Of a DNA stretch of 64,000 nt, positions 27,740 through 37,142 are shown one piece after another. Source of the DNA: Marinomonas rhodophyticola (GTDB lineage Bacteria > Pseudomonadota > Gammaproteobacteria > Pseudomonadales > Marinomonadaceae). A program made the translations under genes and the position numbers. The first letter of the stretch is position 1; each line of letters begins with the position of its first letter. The stretch covers positions 299,501-363,500 of the forward strand of contig NZ_JAPEUL010000006.1 in the NCBI RefSeq assembly GCF_026113935.1, read 5' to 3'. The notes under the pieces are model-generated. The model searched no databases. It worked only from the letters and a program-made list of their open reading frames with translations, and had not been told where the DNA came from.

Positions 27740-28720
27740 TCAGCTTTGCCAATAATTGTCTTTCCAATAGTCGATTTGATCGTCCCCCAGAAAACTCCAG
27801 GCGACGAATCGACTAATTTTTTGACCTTGCGCCATATCAATCGTTTTCACCTGACGAGCACCAACCTGTTTTAAAGTCCTATAAATCGTTTCTAAATTCG
27901 CCTGACGTGCGACTAAAGAGGTAAACCAAAAACAACGGTCCGCGTATTGCACACTTTCTTGAATCATTCGAGAGATAAACCCTGCCTCACCGCCATCACA
28001 CCAAAGTTCTGCAGACGTGCCACCAAAATTTAGCGCAGGTTTTGCGGTTGTTATTTTGCCTTTTACACCACGCCATTTACGCTGGGATTCATCCATCATA
28101 GCCGACTCACTGGTATGAAAAGGTGGATTACACAAGGTCAAATCAAAACGGTCTTTTTCTTTCCACACGCCGGAAAACAATTTGTCAGCTTGCGTCTGCA
28201 ACCGCACCACTATCGCGCCTTTTAAACAAGCATTGGATTTCACAATTGTATCGCATGTCGCCACAGCAATAGGGTTAACGTCTGAACCTACAAACTGCCA
28301 ACCGTATTCTTGATGACCAATAATGGGATACACGCAGTTAGCACCCACACCAACATCCAAGACTTTTATTGCTTTTCCTCGTGGAATAACCCCGTTATTG
28401 CTAGCCGCTAGCAGGTCTGCCAGATAATGAATGTAGTCCGCACGCCCTGGAATAGGTGGACAGAGATAGCCCGGCGGAATATCCCAAAACGCCACACCGT
28501 AAAAATGGCTCAGCAAGGCGCGGTTTAAGGTTTTAACCGCATTGGGATTAGCAAAATCGACGGACTCATTGCCGTATTGATTCAGTTGTATGAAGTTTGA
28601 AAGTTCCGGACAGGAGTCAGCCAATAACGCAAAGTCATAGCGTGCTCGATGCGGGTTGCGAGGATGAAGTTCTAACTTGTTGGTGCGTTTGCTCTTCGTA
28701 TTCTTGCTTTTTAAGACCAC
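27740..28720 (-). CDS. rlmF: 23S rRNA (adenine(1618)-N6)-methyltransferase
   Basis: 326 aa. It starts with a Lys/Arg-rich segment, then LHPRNPHRARYDFALLADSC. The SAM site is VLDVGVGANCVYPIIG, and the N6-adenine catalytic motif is LTLCNPPFHTS (NPPF). Other RlmF-typical stretches are CPPIPGRADYIHYLADLL, LNFGGTSAELWCDGGEAGFI and WFTSLVARQANLETIYRTLK. It methylates A1618 of 23S rRNA. Confidence 0.93.
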   Translation of the reverse strand: MVLKSKNTKSKRTNKLELHPRNPHRARYDFALLADSCPELSNFIQLNQYGNESVDFANPNAVKTLNRALLSHFYGVAFWDIPPGYLCPPIPGRADYIHYLADLLAASNNGVIPRGKAIKVLDVGVGANCVYPIIGHQEYGWQFVGSDVNPIAVATCDTIVKSNACLKGAIVVRLQTQADKLFSGVWKEKDRFDLTLCNPPFHTSESAMMDESQRKWRGVKGKITTAKPALNFGGTSAELWCDGGEAGFISRMIQESVQYADRCFWFTSLVARQANLETIYRTLKQVGARQVKTIDMAQGQKISRFVAWSFLGDDQIDYWKDNYWQS

Positions 28721-28809
28721 AATAATGCCATTATTTCAAACCAAAATGCGAGTATAACCGAATTTCTTAGCTTGGACTAAATCTACGGATACATCATCGC
28801 TCTAGAATA

Positions 28810-29741
28810 TTACGGCTCTGGATAAGGAATTAATGTTTTTGCAACATCTTCAATGAGCGTTCTAAACCACTTTACAGCAGGGTCTTTCTCAATACTTTTA
28901 GGCCAGCTTACAAAGTATTTGGAGTCTGGAAAGGCAACAGGTAATGGTTTCATTGTAAGATTAAATTGTTCACAAAAGCGATCCGCCAGCAAACCACTGG
29001 TACTGATCAACAATGACGTTCGCCCAACCGTTTCTAATGCCGACAAAAAATAAGGCGTACGAAAGGCAAAGCGGCGTTCATGGGCCTCTCTCCTAACACT
29101 AGGTCACTCACCGCTCGTCGAGTTCCTCCCATGCTCACCAGTACATGAGAGAAGCTCAGATATTCATCCAGACTAATATGCTCTTGCTTGGCGAGCGGGT
29201 GATTATTCGACATGATGCAGCGGAATTTTTCATGGCCTAATAAAACCTTACGGTATGTATTAGGAATTTCAATGTATTCACTACACAAAACGACATCGAC
29301 CGAATGTTCCGTTTGACTGATCAAACTGGTTTCCGTAATGGTAGTCGTTTCCAAAGAAGCAAATGGCGCTTCTTGATAAAAGCGTTCTGCTATCGAAGGT
29401 ACATAAGCTTGTGCTTGATAATGGGTAGTTTGTAAACGAAACACTCGATTGCTACTCTGTGGTTGAAAATCTGGCGGTGAGTCGAGTCCAGCCATCTGCT
29501 CCAATAGCAACTTTAAAGGTGCTTCTAGCGCCAATGCCTTTGACGTTGGCACCATGCCTTTTGAAGTACGAAGAAACAAAGGGTCATTAAAGGCATCACG
29601 CAATCGATTCAGTAAGCGACTCATGGCAGATTGACTCAAATACAAACGATTCGCGGCACGTCCGACATTACGCTCTTCTAATAAATATAAAAGCCCAGTC
29701 AAGGATTTGAGATCCAAATGTTGTAGAGAGTTAGGAATCAT
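28810..29741 (-). pseudogene. LysR-family transcriptional regulator, apparent frameshift
   Basis: The first frame has the LysR helix-turn-helix (LEERNVGRAANRLYLSQSAM, SRLLNRLRDAFNDPLFLRTS) and most of the effector domain. Near 29085, at a CCC run, one added base continues it as ERRFAFRTPYFLSALETVGR, TSLLISTSGLLADRFCEQFN, ending ETLIPYPEP-like sequence. Rejoined it is about 310 aa, the family norm. It is divergent from an EamA-family permease with an inverted repeat between them, the usual LysR-target layout. Confidence 0.87.
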
Positions 29742-29757
29742 AGGTAAATCTCGATTT

Positions 29758-29785
29758 ATGCATAATGATTAGAACTATTATGCAT
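29758..29785. promoter_or_regulatory. Inverted repeat in the lysR-eamA divergent region
   Basis: ATGCATAAT (29758-29766) and ATTATGCAT (29777-29785) are perfect 9-bp arms with a 10-bp spacer, in the 112-bp gap between divergent starts. It is a plausible binding site for the adjacent LysR protein. Confidence 0.55.
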
Positions 29786-29853
29786 TGGCTTTAATCCCTA
29801 AGGAAAGCCAATATGACTTTTCTGATTTTCTCTCGTTTTATAAGGCTATTATC

Positions 29854-30819
29854 ATGCCCACTGCTAAACAGACTTTTCTGTACGGTCTTTTTTTTAGCGC
29901 TGTGACTGTGCTCTTTTGGGGAATGCTACCTATTGCGCTAAAGTTGTCTGGCAGTTTTTCCGATCCTATTACGTTAACTTGGTTACGTTTTTCAGTGGCG
30001 GGTATCATTTTAGGTTTATGGCAATGGCAACGTGGTAAACTGGAAGAATTCAAATTTTTATCTAAACATGACTGGTTACGGCTTTTTGCCGCAGGTACAT
30101 TTTTGATTATTAACTACACTAGTTTCGCATGGAGCTTAGACTTTTTATTACCGGGCTCGGCACAATTAAGCTTTCAGGTTGCTCCTTTATTCCTCGCTTT
30201 GGGTGGATTATTTTTTCTAAGAGAAAGCATAAACTGGCAGCAATGGTTGTGTTTTGTCGGAATAGGAATAGGGATGTTGGTGTTCTTTCATCCTATTTTT
30301 GGACAAGGTGGTCAGGGCTCTATTTGGGTTGGATTCGCCATTGTTCAACTGTCTGCCGCAGCCTGGTCTCTGTATGCTTTACTGCAAAAATCTTTATTCA
30401 AACGACTCGCGCCGACAAACATTTTATTGGCAATTTATGTTTATGCCTTGCTTGTTATGCTGCCATTTTCATCGCCCAGCGAACTAGTAAACATGTCCGC
30501 AGACGATGCCTGGATTGCGGCTTTTTGCTGTCTAAATACGTTGGTCGCGTATGGCGCATTTGCCCAAGCTATGCGTTACTGGCAAACCGTACAAGTCAGT
30601 GCTTCCGTTGCTTTGACCCCCGTTATGGCTTTCATACTGACAGAATTTTGTGTCGCTGTTGGTTGGTGGACCGAGAGTATTCACTCTTCCCATGCCGACC
30701 TATTAAGCTTATTTGGTATGTTAATTGTGATCATCAGTGCCATTAACGTGCAATTAATCAGCGCAAGAGTACAACGTAAAGCCGCGTTATTGACAAAGCC
30801 TTTGAACGAAGCCATTTAA
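29854..30819 (+). CDS. EamA/DMT-family permease
   Basis: About 321 aa with ten predicted helices in two EamA repeats: FFSAVTVLFWGMLPIALKLS, NYTSFAWSLDFLLPGSAQLS, FFLRESINWQQWLCFVGIGI, WSLYALLQKSLFKRLAPTNI and VSASVALTPVMAFILTEFCV. I chose the ATG at 29854 (AAGG eight bases ahead); the open frame begins earlier at a TTG. It is divergent from the LysR gene. The substrate is unknown. Confidence 0.87.
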   Translation: MPTAKQTFLYGLFFSAVTVLFWGMLPIALKLSGSFSDPITLTWLRFSVAGIILGLWQWQRGKLEEFKFLSKHDWLRLFAAGTFLIINYTSFAWSLDFLLPGSAQLSFQVAPLFLALGGLFFLRESINWQQWLCFVGIGIGMLVFFHPIFGQGGQGSIWVGFAIVQLSAAAWSLYALLQKSLFKRLAPTNILLAIYVYALLVMLPFSSPSELVNMSADDAWIAAFCCLNTLVAYGAFAQAMRYWQTVQVSASVALTPVMAFILTEFCVAVGWWTESIHSSHADLLSLFGMLIVIISAINVQLISARVQRKAALLTKPLNEAI

Positions 30820-30835
30820 GCGAGTGACATTGTCC

Positions 30836-31186
30836 TTATAGCCAAAGCGTAAAAGGCATAATAGAAAGACCCAGAATTAACACTATGGCAATCAAAGTAA
30901 AAAAAGCTTCTGCTGGATTTTGACGCGCATGCTGAAGGTAGCCTAACACCCACTGCCCAACCGAAATGGGTCGCATAGTTTGGGCACGTGCTATTTGATC
31001 TTCTCGTATAAGCGCTAACGCTTTTGCGGCCTGCTCCTTGTCCTTTACCCACAACCCAGCCATGGACACTTGCCAGCGCCCAGCAGACGTTTCATAAAAG
31101 GCGATCTCATGATCGGTTAATAATTGACGAATATCATTCGCTTCTTCATCTGGCACATATTTCAGTCGGAAAACTAACGTCGCCAT
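30836..31186 (-). CDS. DUF6164-type small membrane protein
   Basis: About 116 aa from the ATG at 31184-31186. A soluble N-terminal part (MATLVFRLKYVPDEEANDIR, LLTDHEIAFYETSAGRWQVS) resembles the DUF2007/DUF6164 family. It is followed by a single hydrophobic C-terminal segment FFTLIAIVLILGLSIMPFTLWL. The function is unknown. It is convergent with the EamA gene (16-bp gap) and lies just downstream of the EAL gene on the same strand. Confidence 0.7.
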   Translation of the reverse strand: MATLVFRLKYVPDEEANDIRQLLTDHEIAFYETSAGRWQVSMAGLWVKDKEQAAKALALIREDQIARAQTMRPISVGQWVLGYLQHARQNPAEAFFTLIAIVLILGLSIMPFTLWL

Positions 31187-31267
31187 AATATAAAACCTTA
31201 TACACAAAAAAAGAGCGGTAGAGAGTAAGAGATGCCTGACCGTATTACAATCATGTGCTGTCCTGTC

Positions 31268-32840
31268 TCATTTTATAACGTGTTCTTCAATCCAGGAAAT
31301 CACTTGCTCTTTGGGCAACGGCCTGCAGAAATAATACCCTTGAACCCTATCAACCCCGAGGCTCTCTGACCGCATTGAGCTGATCCTCTCGCTCAACGCC
31401 CTCTGCGACTAACTTCATGTTTAACTCTTTTGCCAACTTAGTCACAGATGTCAGTATCTGGCGGGTAAATTGATCGTCTTTCAAACTCGCAATAAATATT
31501 TGGTCTAACTTTAACGTGTCATAAGGGAAGCGACGCAAGAAATCCAATCCCGCATAACCGGTACCAAAATCATCCACAGACAGATGAACGCCTAGCGCTT
31601 TGATATGTTCAAATCGGCTTACCATAATAGGCAGATCAATGGCATCTAAGGCACTGGTTTCTGTCACCTCAAGTCCTAACCGGCCTTTCAGCTCAGGGTA
31701 CTCGTCAAGGATACCTGCCAAACTCGGCGCAAAAGTTTCTCTAAGTAAGCTGTGCCTGTCTACATTCACCGAAATATTAATATCATTTAACGGTAAAGGG
31801 TACTCGCGATAAAAATCACCGACTTTGCGAATCACCATCCAAGTCAGTTCATCAATCAGGCCTAGTCGATCCGCCATATCAACAATAACCAGAGGAGAAA
31901 CCTGACCATGATAAACAGAGCGCCACCGAATCAGTGCTTCCATTTCATACTGACCATCAACATTCAGCGATACAATAGGCTGAAAATACACCTCCATGGC
32001 ATTATTTTTAATGGCGCGTTTAACGCAGTGCCTTAGAGAACGTCGGTAATAAGCAATGGTAAAATAGCCTGTACAGAGGATAATAGACAGCAGCACCCAA
32101 CACACAAAGATCCAAGGTAACAGTGACACCAAACGGCTCCAGTATAAGTCGGTTGTTAAAAGCACCTCTAATTCGATTGCCCAGTCATCAAGTGTCTCTT
32201 TTTTCGTTTCTAACAGATCTGAAACAATATGGTCTCGGTTTGAGAACAGCACGTGCTTGCCCAGTGTTAACTCGTAAGCATAATCAGGCAACAATATTTG
32301 ATCCACCGTCATCGCAAAACTGCTTGGCGGCGCTAAGCCATTAACACCCAGCCCGTCAGACCTTTGGTAGAAAGCAAAAAAAGTTGACTCGCCCAAGGTA
32401 TTAGAATCCATTAACGACACCGTTTTACGATCTTTACTGTCTTTTATACGGGACACAATGGATTTATATATGGAAATATTGATGGCCCCAAGGTTGGAGC
32501 AATACACCTTAAAGTCAGCATTGAAAAGACCAAACTCTTTAAAAATAGGAGAGTAAAAAGTAGCACGACGCAAACGGTCTACATCAGCTCTTTCACAAAC
32601 AAAAGCGCTGTTATCCGCCACTTGTTGCAATTCGGCAAAAATACTTTCCATGTGCTCTGACAAAGCATTTTTTGCCATATCGGTTCGTTTATCTAAGTCA
32701 TTTAACAAAAAAACATAGAAGCCCTGTGGCAAAGAGGAGAAAACTGAGGAATATGGAGAGTAACCCGCAAAAAAATAATACCTTTTTTCAATAAACGCTA
32801 TTGCCCTGACGTCGCCAAACATACCGACACATCCCTCCAT
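31268..32840 (-). pseudogene. CSS-motif EAL c-di-GMP phosphodiesterase, frame broken at both ends
   Basis: The main frame has a periplasmic CSS-type domain (VADNSAFVCERADVDRLRRA and later VYCSNLGAINISIYKS), a helix LPWIFVCWVLLSIILCTGYF, and an EAL domain with YFQPIVSLN, EMEALIRW, NINISVNVDR-like sequence, VTETSAL, SVDDFGTGYAGLDFLRRFPY, DTLKLDQ and LVAEGVE. The EAL site is complete. The frame ends early near 31355 at GGGG; dropping one G continues VDRVQGYYFCRPLPKEQVIS to a stop at 31268. The N-terminal membrane helix is found only in another frame between two T7 runs (about 32700-32790). CSS domains respond to periplasmic redox through disulfide formation. Confidence 0.85.
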
Positions 32841-32929
32841 TTATGAATCATCAAGATAAAACTCCAATTGTATGCAAAGGCTTTGCCTGTTAATTGTGAA
32901 TAGCGACAAGAATACATAAAAGCGCCCAT

Positions 32930-32957
32930 AAAAAAAGACCGCTCCAAGCAGTCCTTT
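32930..32957 (-). terminator. Terminator of the lipid operon (minus strand)
   Basis: On the minus strand GACTGCT-TGG-AGCGGTC (one G-U pair), flanked by AAAG and a run of seven T, forms a short strong hairpin. It lies about 120 bp beyond the DUF3833 stop and would end the RpoE-linked operon. Confidence 0.65.
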
Positions 32958-33076
32958 ATATATAGCATATAACATCGAATATTTGACTTAAATCTCTATG
33001 AGAGCCAGTAATAAAGCACCTTAAGCATTATTCATTTTATGCTAGGATGTTTAAAAATTATCACAAACAAGGTCCA

Positions 33077-33629
33077 TTAGTCGGTTACTTTTGCAATCAC
33101 AATAGAAAGATAACCGACTTCAACACCAAACTTTGTCATCACAGACTCATTGATAACAACGCCATCTTTGACCATATACATACGATCATCCACATTAACT
33201 TCTATTAGGTCTCCGTCGTATTGAACCTGTAAAACATAATTCATAAACAATGCATTTCCTGCGATTTTTACATCACCAGAACCAATCACATCATTCGCTG
33301 TTGCCGTATACTGGCCCTTTGCATTCGGTGTCATAGTCCAAGTACGATTTTGAACTTCACCATCATCAAACACAAACACTTCAGCCAACGTCCCAACGCC
33401 GTTCTCCCAACTTCCTTCTAGAGTGGCATTGAAATAACGAATCACCTCACCACTGCGGTTTTTCAAGATACCATGCGCGGTTAAAGGCCCAGAAAAAAGT
33501 TTGTAATTCAAACTTCGGTTCATTTTTAGCGTACAAAGACACATCTGGGGTAGAGCAAGCCGTTAATAACAACATGCTCAGTATCACCGCCATCATTTTA
33601 CTTGTGACAGAACACCATACGTTTTTCAT
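33077..33629 (-). pseudogene. DUF3833 lipoprotein, apparent frameshift at a T6 run
   Basis: The N-terminal frame (ATG 33627-33629, AAGGA seven bases upstream) has a lipoprotein signal with lipobox LLLTAC, then STPDVSLYAKNEPKFELQ. At the T6 run near 33494-33499, dropping one T continues FSGPLTAHGILKNRSGEVIR, YFNATLEGSWENGVGTLAEV and KFGVEVGYLSIVIAKV, typical of DUF3833. The product is about 183 aa, lipid-anchored in the outer or inner membrane. It is the last gene of the operon running away from the RpoE-ChrR genes. Function unknown; DUF3833 genes often accompany CFA-synthase/DUF1365 clusters. Confidence 0.8.
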
Positions 33630-33689
33630 AGTCATTTCCTTAGAATATGCAGTGCTATCGCTAGAATAAAAGAGCGATGCAGTAATGTG

Positions 33690-34436
33690 TTAAAAATAAT
33701 GGTACTGAATATCTACACTCTGATATTTGCCGTTTTCATCGCATATATTGGCGCGTCCGGTGAAACGCAATAAGCGCTTATCTAAAGGATCATAAGCAAC
33801 CACTATCGGATCCACTGCTATTTTGACAAACCAGGAAATGGGAGACAAAGCGAAACACATCGCTCCATCCTGTGTTCCATCAAGACAATCGGCTTTAGCA
33901 ACACGAAAAGAAAACGTGGTTTGCTGGCTAGGCACCAAATATTCGATATCCATCTGTTTACCTGTTTTCAAGGTATCCCAGTACTGTTTAACAAAACCAT
34001 CAAAACCGGCATCTACCACAATACCCGCTACCAATGGGATCGAACCGACTTCTGGCTGGGCTTTTCGGTTTTCTACATAGTTTACTTCCAAGCGATTATT
34101 CACTTGTTTCACATCTATGGTTTCACCGTTACGCTCATTAACCTGTGAAAAGCTGGGAGTAATACGCGATTGAGAAAAATCTAGGGTTTTATTCGCAAAC
34201 ACACGGCCATCTGGCTCTGAATATTCCACCTTATGACTTTTGTCATCGAGCATTTGATGTGTTTCTCGGTACAATAAAGCACCGGTTTTCAAACTGTAGG
34301 CACTGCCTACTATTTTGGAAAAGTCGGCATTGCTAGAAACTGGCGTATCAGCCAAACTGAAGGCACTAAATAATAAAGAAAAAAACAACGTCACAAAGGA
34401 CCGCTTCTGCGGCAAACAAACAAAAGATAGCTTCAT
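33690..34436 (-). CDS. Exported protein of unknown function in the RpoE-linked lipid operon
   Basis: 248 aa. Signal peptide: basic start, KRSFVTLFFSLLFSAFSLA, then cleavage before DTPVSS. The mature part is beta-rich (SAYSLKTGALLYRETHQMLD, RFTGRANICDENGKYQSVDI) with two cysteines near CLDGTQDGAMCF, and no membrane helix. I do not recognise a named family. A periplasmic or lipid-binding beta-barrel is plausible. Its position between DUF3833 and DUF2878 in a co-directional operon ties it to envelope lipid metabolism. Confidence 0.72.
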   Translation of the reverse strand: MKLSFVCLPQKRSFVTLFFSLLFSAFSLADTPVSSNADFSKIVGSAYSLKTGALLYRETHQMLDDKSHKVEYSEPDGRVFANKTLDFSQSRITPSFSQVNERNGETIDVKQVNNRLEVNYVENRKAQPEVGSIPLVAGIVVDAGFDGFVKQYWDTLKTGKQMDIEYLVPSQQTTFSFRVAKADCLDGTQDGAMCFALSPISWFVKIAVDPIVVAYDPLDKRLLRFTGRANICDENGKYQSVDIQYHYF

Positions 34437-34539
34437 TTCTCACCCTTACATTTTAGATTACGTCATACACTTATTTATCATCAAGTGAGACCCATATCAG
34501 ATAGAGATAACGCTGATACAGAAGCAAATACAAGAACTC

Positions 34540-35049
34540 TTAGGCATCAAACAATGTCCATTTTTCGCTCAGCCAAATTCCCAGCGGTATCACCAACGAC
34601 CAAATAATCGCTACGATCAATAAAGTCTGTCCAACAGGCTCTGCTAAGCTAATACCTGACAGCTTTGCACCAGCAAAATAACTCAATGTTGGCCCAATAG
34701 CACCCATTAACGCCCCCAATATATATCGTGAACGAAGAAAAGATAGGCTATGGGCAAATAAGGTCGCAACACTCACCCAAAGACACAGTAACCAAACGGG
34801 TGGCAAGCTTATTGTGTCTAAATTATCAGCTGAAGCAGAGAACACGCCAACATGAAACAGGGTACCATCAACGATAATACCTAATGTTAGGAAAACTAAA
34901 AATAAACGCCATTCTCTTCGAGTATGCATAAAATAACGATCATGCAAGAACAGATACGAAGCCGTGGCAGCGAGAGTCCAAAGATCGCCCGCTAATAAAC
35001 AAATAAACCAAACCGCTTGAAATAGAATGGCATTCAATAAGGATTTCAT
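34540..35049 (-). CDS. DUF2878 membrane protein
   Basis: 169 aa with about five hydrophobic segments: AILFQAVWFICLLAG, LWTLAATASYLFLHDRYFM, WRLFLVFLTLGIIVDGTLFH, LPPVWLLCLWVSVATLFAHS and TLLIVAIIWSLVIPLGIWLS. The N-terminal NAILFQAVWF and GIIVDGTLFHVGVF match the DUF2878 pattern. The role is unknown. It lies 14 bp after the CFA-synthase gene. Confidence 0.8.
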   Translation of the reverse strand: MKSLLNAILFQAVWFICLLAGDLWTLAATASYLFLHDRYFMHTRREWRLFLVFLTLGIIVDGTLFHVGVFSASADNLDTISLPPVWLLCLWVSVATLFAHSLSFLRSRYILGALMGAIGPTLSYFAGAKLSGISLAEPVGQTLLIVAIIWSLVIPLGIWLSEKWTLFDA

Positions 35050-35063
35050 GCCATATGCTCCCT

Positions 35064-36329
35064 TTAATTCGTCTCAATAGACAAACGATGATCGGGTTTG
35101 GCAAAGACAAACTGCCCTGTACTAATGGCCCTTTCTTTGAAGCCACCTTCGCAATAAGCCAAATAAAAGTCCCACATACGGCAAAATACGTCGTCAAAAC
35201 CCATGTTCGTCACTTCATGACGAGCGGCATGGAAACGTGTGCGCCAATCCGCTAACGTTTTGGCATAATGCTCTGTAATGTCCTCCAGTCCCACAATTTG
35301 CATGTCAGTTTTTGACGCTATTTTATGAGCAATCACCTGATTGGATGGCAAACAACCACCTGGGAAGATGTAACGTTGGATAAAATCCACTGAACGGCGT
35401 GCATAATCGTAACGTTGATCCGCAATGGTAATGGCTTGAATCACCATCACACCATGGGGTTTTAACAGCTCGCTGCACTTAGAGAAATAGCTGTCATAGT
35501 ATTCGTGACCCACCGCTTCAATCATTTCAATAGAAACAAGCTTATCGTATTGCCCTTGTAAATCGCGGTAATCTTCAAGCAACAAGGTAATCTTATCTTG
35601 CAAACCTTCGGCTTCCACTCGTGCCTTAGCAAACTCATACTGTTCTTTGGAAATTGTGGTGGTGGTTACTCGACAGCCATAGTTCTTAGCGGCGTGAATC
35701 GCCATGCCACCCCAACCTGTGCCGATTTCTAATAGGTGATCGTCTTTGCTTAATTGAAGCTTTTGGCAAATACGATCCAGTTTATTTACCGATGCTTCTT
35801 CTAAAGAAGAATTCAGCTGTGGGTAAACCGCCGAGGAATACATCATGGTAGGGTCTAAAAATAAGGAGAAAAAATCGTTGCCTAGGTCATAGTGAGCGGA
35901 AATATTATCTTTCGACCCTTTCTTCGTATTGGCATTCAATTTATGAACGATCTTTGCCCCTATACGGCTCCATATGGGACGTTTAGCGTCCATTTTATTG
36001 ATCAAACTAAGATTGGCCACCATCAAGCGAATCACCGCAACCACATCCGAAGAAGACCACCAGCCCTTCATATAAGCTTCGCCAGCGCCAATACTACTGT
36101 TTAAAAATACGTCACGATAAGCATGAATGTCATGAACTTGGATATGCGCAATATAGCGAGTGCTTTCCTTGTCTTCTCCGAAGGTATAGGTTTTACCATT
36201 CTCATCTAATGTTAAATGGCCAATTTCCAATTTTCCTAACATCGCAAACACCATCTTGCGTGCTAGCGTATCGAACCAAGTTGTTGTGTTATTTTTCACT
36301 TTCTGATTTTCCATACTAACGGAGTTCAT
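35064..36329 (-). CDS. Cyclopropane-fatty-acyl-phospholipid synthase family methyltransferase
   Basis: About 421 aa from the ATG at 36327-36329 (AGGAG nine bases upstream). The catalytic domain has ISAHYDLGNDFFSLFLDPTM (lipid-site motif), SAM motif LLEIGTGWGGMAIHAA, TTTTISKEQYEFAK, LVSIEMIEAVGHEYY, and FIQRYIFPGGCLPSNQVIAH with the active-site Cys. It transfers a methylene or methyl group from SAM to unsaturated acyl chains of phospholipids. RpoE-ChrR-linked CFA homologues in Rhodobacter are tied to modified (including furan) fatty acids. Which product forms here cannot be read from sequence. Confidence 0.9.
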   Translation of the reverse strand: MNSVSMENQKVKNNTTTWFDTLARKMVFAMLGKLEIGHLTLDENGKTYTFGEDKESTRYIAHIQVHDIHAYRDVFLNSSIGAGEAYMKGWWSSSDVVAVIRLMVANLSLINKMDAKRPIWSRIGAKIVHKLNANTKKGSKDNISAHYDLGNDFFSLFLDPTMMYSSAVYPQLNSSLEEASVNKLDRICQKLQLSKDDHLLEIGTGWGGMAIHAAKNYGCRVTTTTISKEQYEFAKARVEAEGLQDKITLLLEDYRDLQGQYDKLVSIEMIEAVGHEYYDSYFSKCSELLKPHGVMVIQAITIADQRYDYARRSVDFIQRYIFPGGCLPSNQVIAHKIASKTDMQIVGLEDITEHYAKTLADWRTRFHAARHEVTNMGFDDVFCRMWDFYLAYCEGGFKERAISTGQFVFAKPDHRLSIETN

Positions 36330-36362
36330 AGGTATTAATCTCCTAAATGCCATATTTCTACC

Positions 36363-37142
36363 CTATTTGATCTTGGTAGACGATGAGTTCGGATGCGAAT
36401 AAAAAGGCACCTTTTTTATCCATAACTTTAGTGCTTGCCAATAAATGCCAAAGGCAACTTGCATTGTCATGACAGGATAACGAAACAACACCCTCGCCAT
36501 AGTAGAAGACGTTAACGACATTCGAGTCAGTGATAAGGTGGCATCAAACACGCACTTTTCCCCTACTAACTCTTTATTCTGCATATGCACCGCTAGCTTC
36601 TTATGAGGAACATTGCTTCGCCAGTCATAAAAATGTTCCATCGGATGAAATGGCGATACATGCATTGCCTTGTTAAATTGCATACGCTGCATAGGCAGGA
36701 GTGGATCACATTTTAAAACATAAGGTATTTTTTCCCGCCAAGGCGTATTCGTTACTTCAAGCAGCATGGCTTGCAGTTGCTCATGTTTGTCGAAGCAATA
36801 ATAAATAGTGATGGGATTGATGATGAAGCCAAAATATCGACAATTGGTTAACATGCGCACTGGACCTGATAAATCCAAGCCCAAACGCTCATTCACTTCA
36901 GACAGCACTGCCTGTTTAATAGAAACAGACGAATCCCCAAAATAATCTTGTCGAGCAAATCGAGCTAAGGACCAAGGTTTAACAGACCACCAGGGACTCA
37001 TCGCCAACACATCATTTAACTCATCTAAATCGAAGTACATCATAAAGACGCTATAACGAAACGCATGAGTACGCGGTAAAAAACGACGATGGCGCACAGT
37101 GCCATGATAGACAGCGCTGTGCTTAGGCAGAAAATCTACCAT
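36363..37142 (-). CDS. DUF1365 family protein
   Basis: 259 aa. Diagnostic stretches: [35 protein letters not shown]-like [57 protein letters not shown] and [20 protein letters not shown]1365 genes occur next to a FAD oxidoreductase and a CFA-type methyltransferase across bacteria, exactly as here. It overlaps the FAD-oxidoreductase stop by 7 bp. The biochemical role is not established to my knowledge. Confidence 0.88.
   Translation of the reverse strand: MVDFLPKHSAVYHGTVRHRRFLPRTHAFRYSVFMMYFDLDELNDVLAMSPWWSVKPWSLARFARQDYFGDSSVSIKQAVLSEVNERLGLDLSGPVRMLTNCRYFGFIINPITIYYCFDKHEQLQAMLLEVTNTPWREKIPYVLKCDPLLPMQRMQFNKAMHVSPFHPMEHFYDWRSNVPHKKLAVHMQNKELVGEKCVFDATLSLTRMSLTSSTMARVLFRYPVMTMQVAFGIYWQALKLWIKKVPFYSHPNSSSTKIK

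Noticed and set aside
30129-30746. 205-codon open frame inside the EamA gene
   Set aside because: Composition is Cys/Trp/Arg-rich, typical of a shifted reading of membrane-protein codons. The EamA frame has full family motifs.
33690-34436. Considered as a YceI- or LolA-like lipid carrier
   Set aside because: Size and secretion fit, but I could not match defining motifs, so it is left as unknown.
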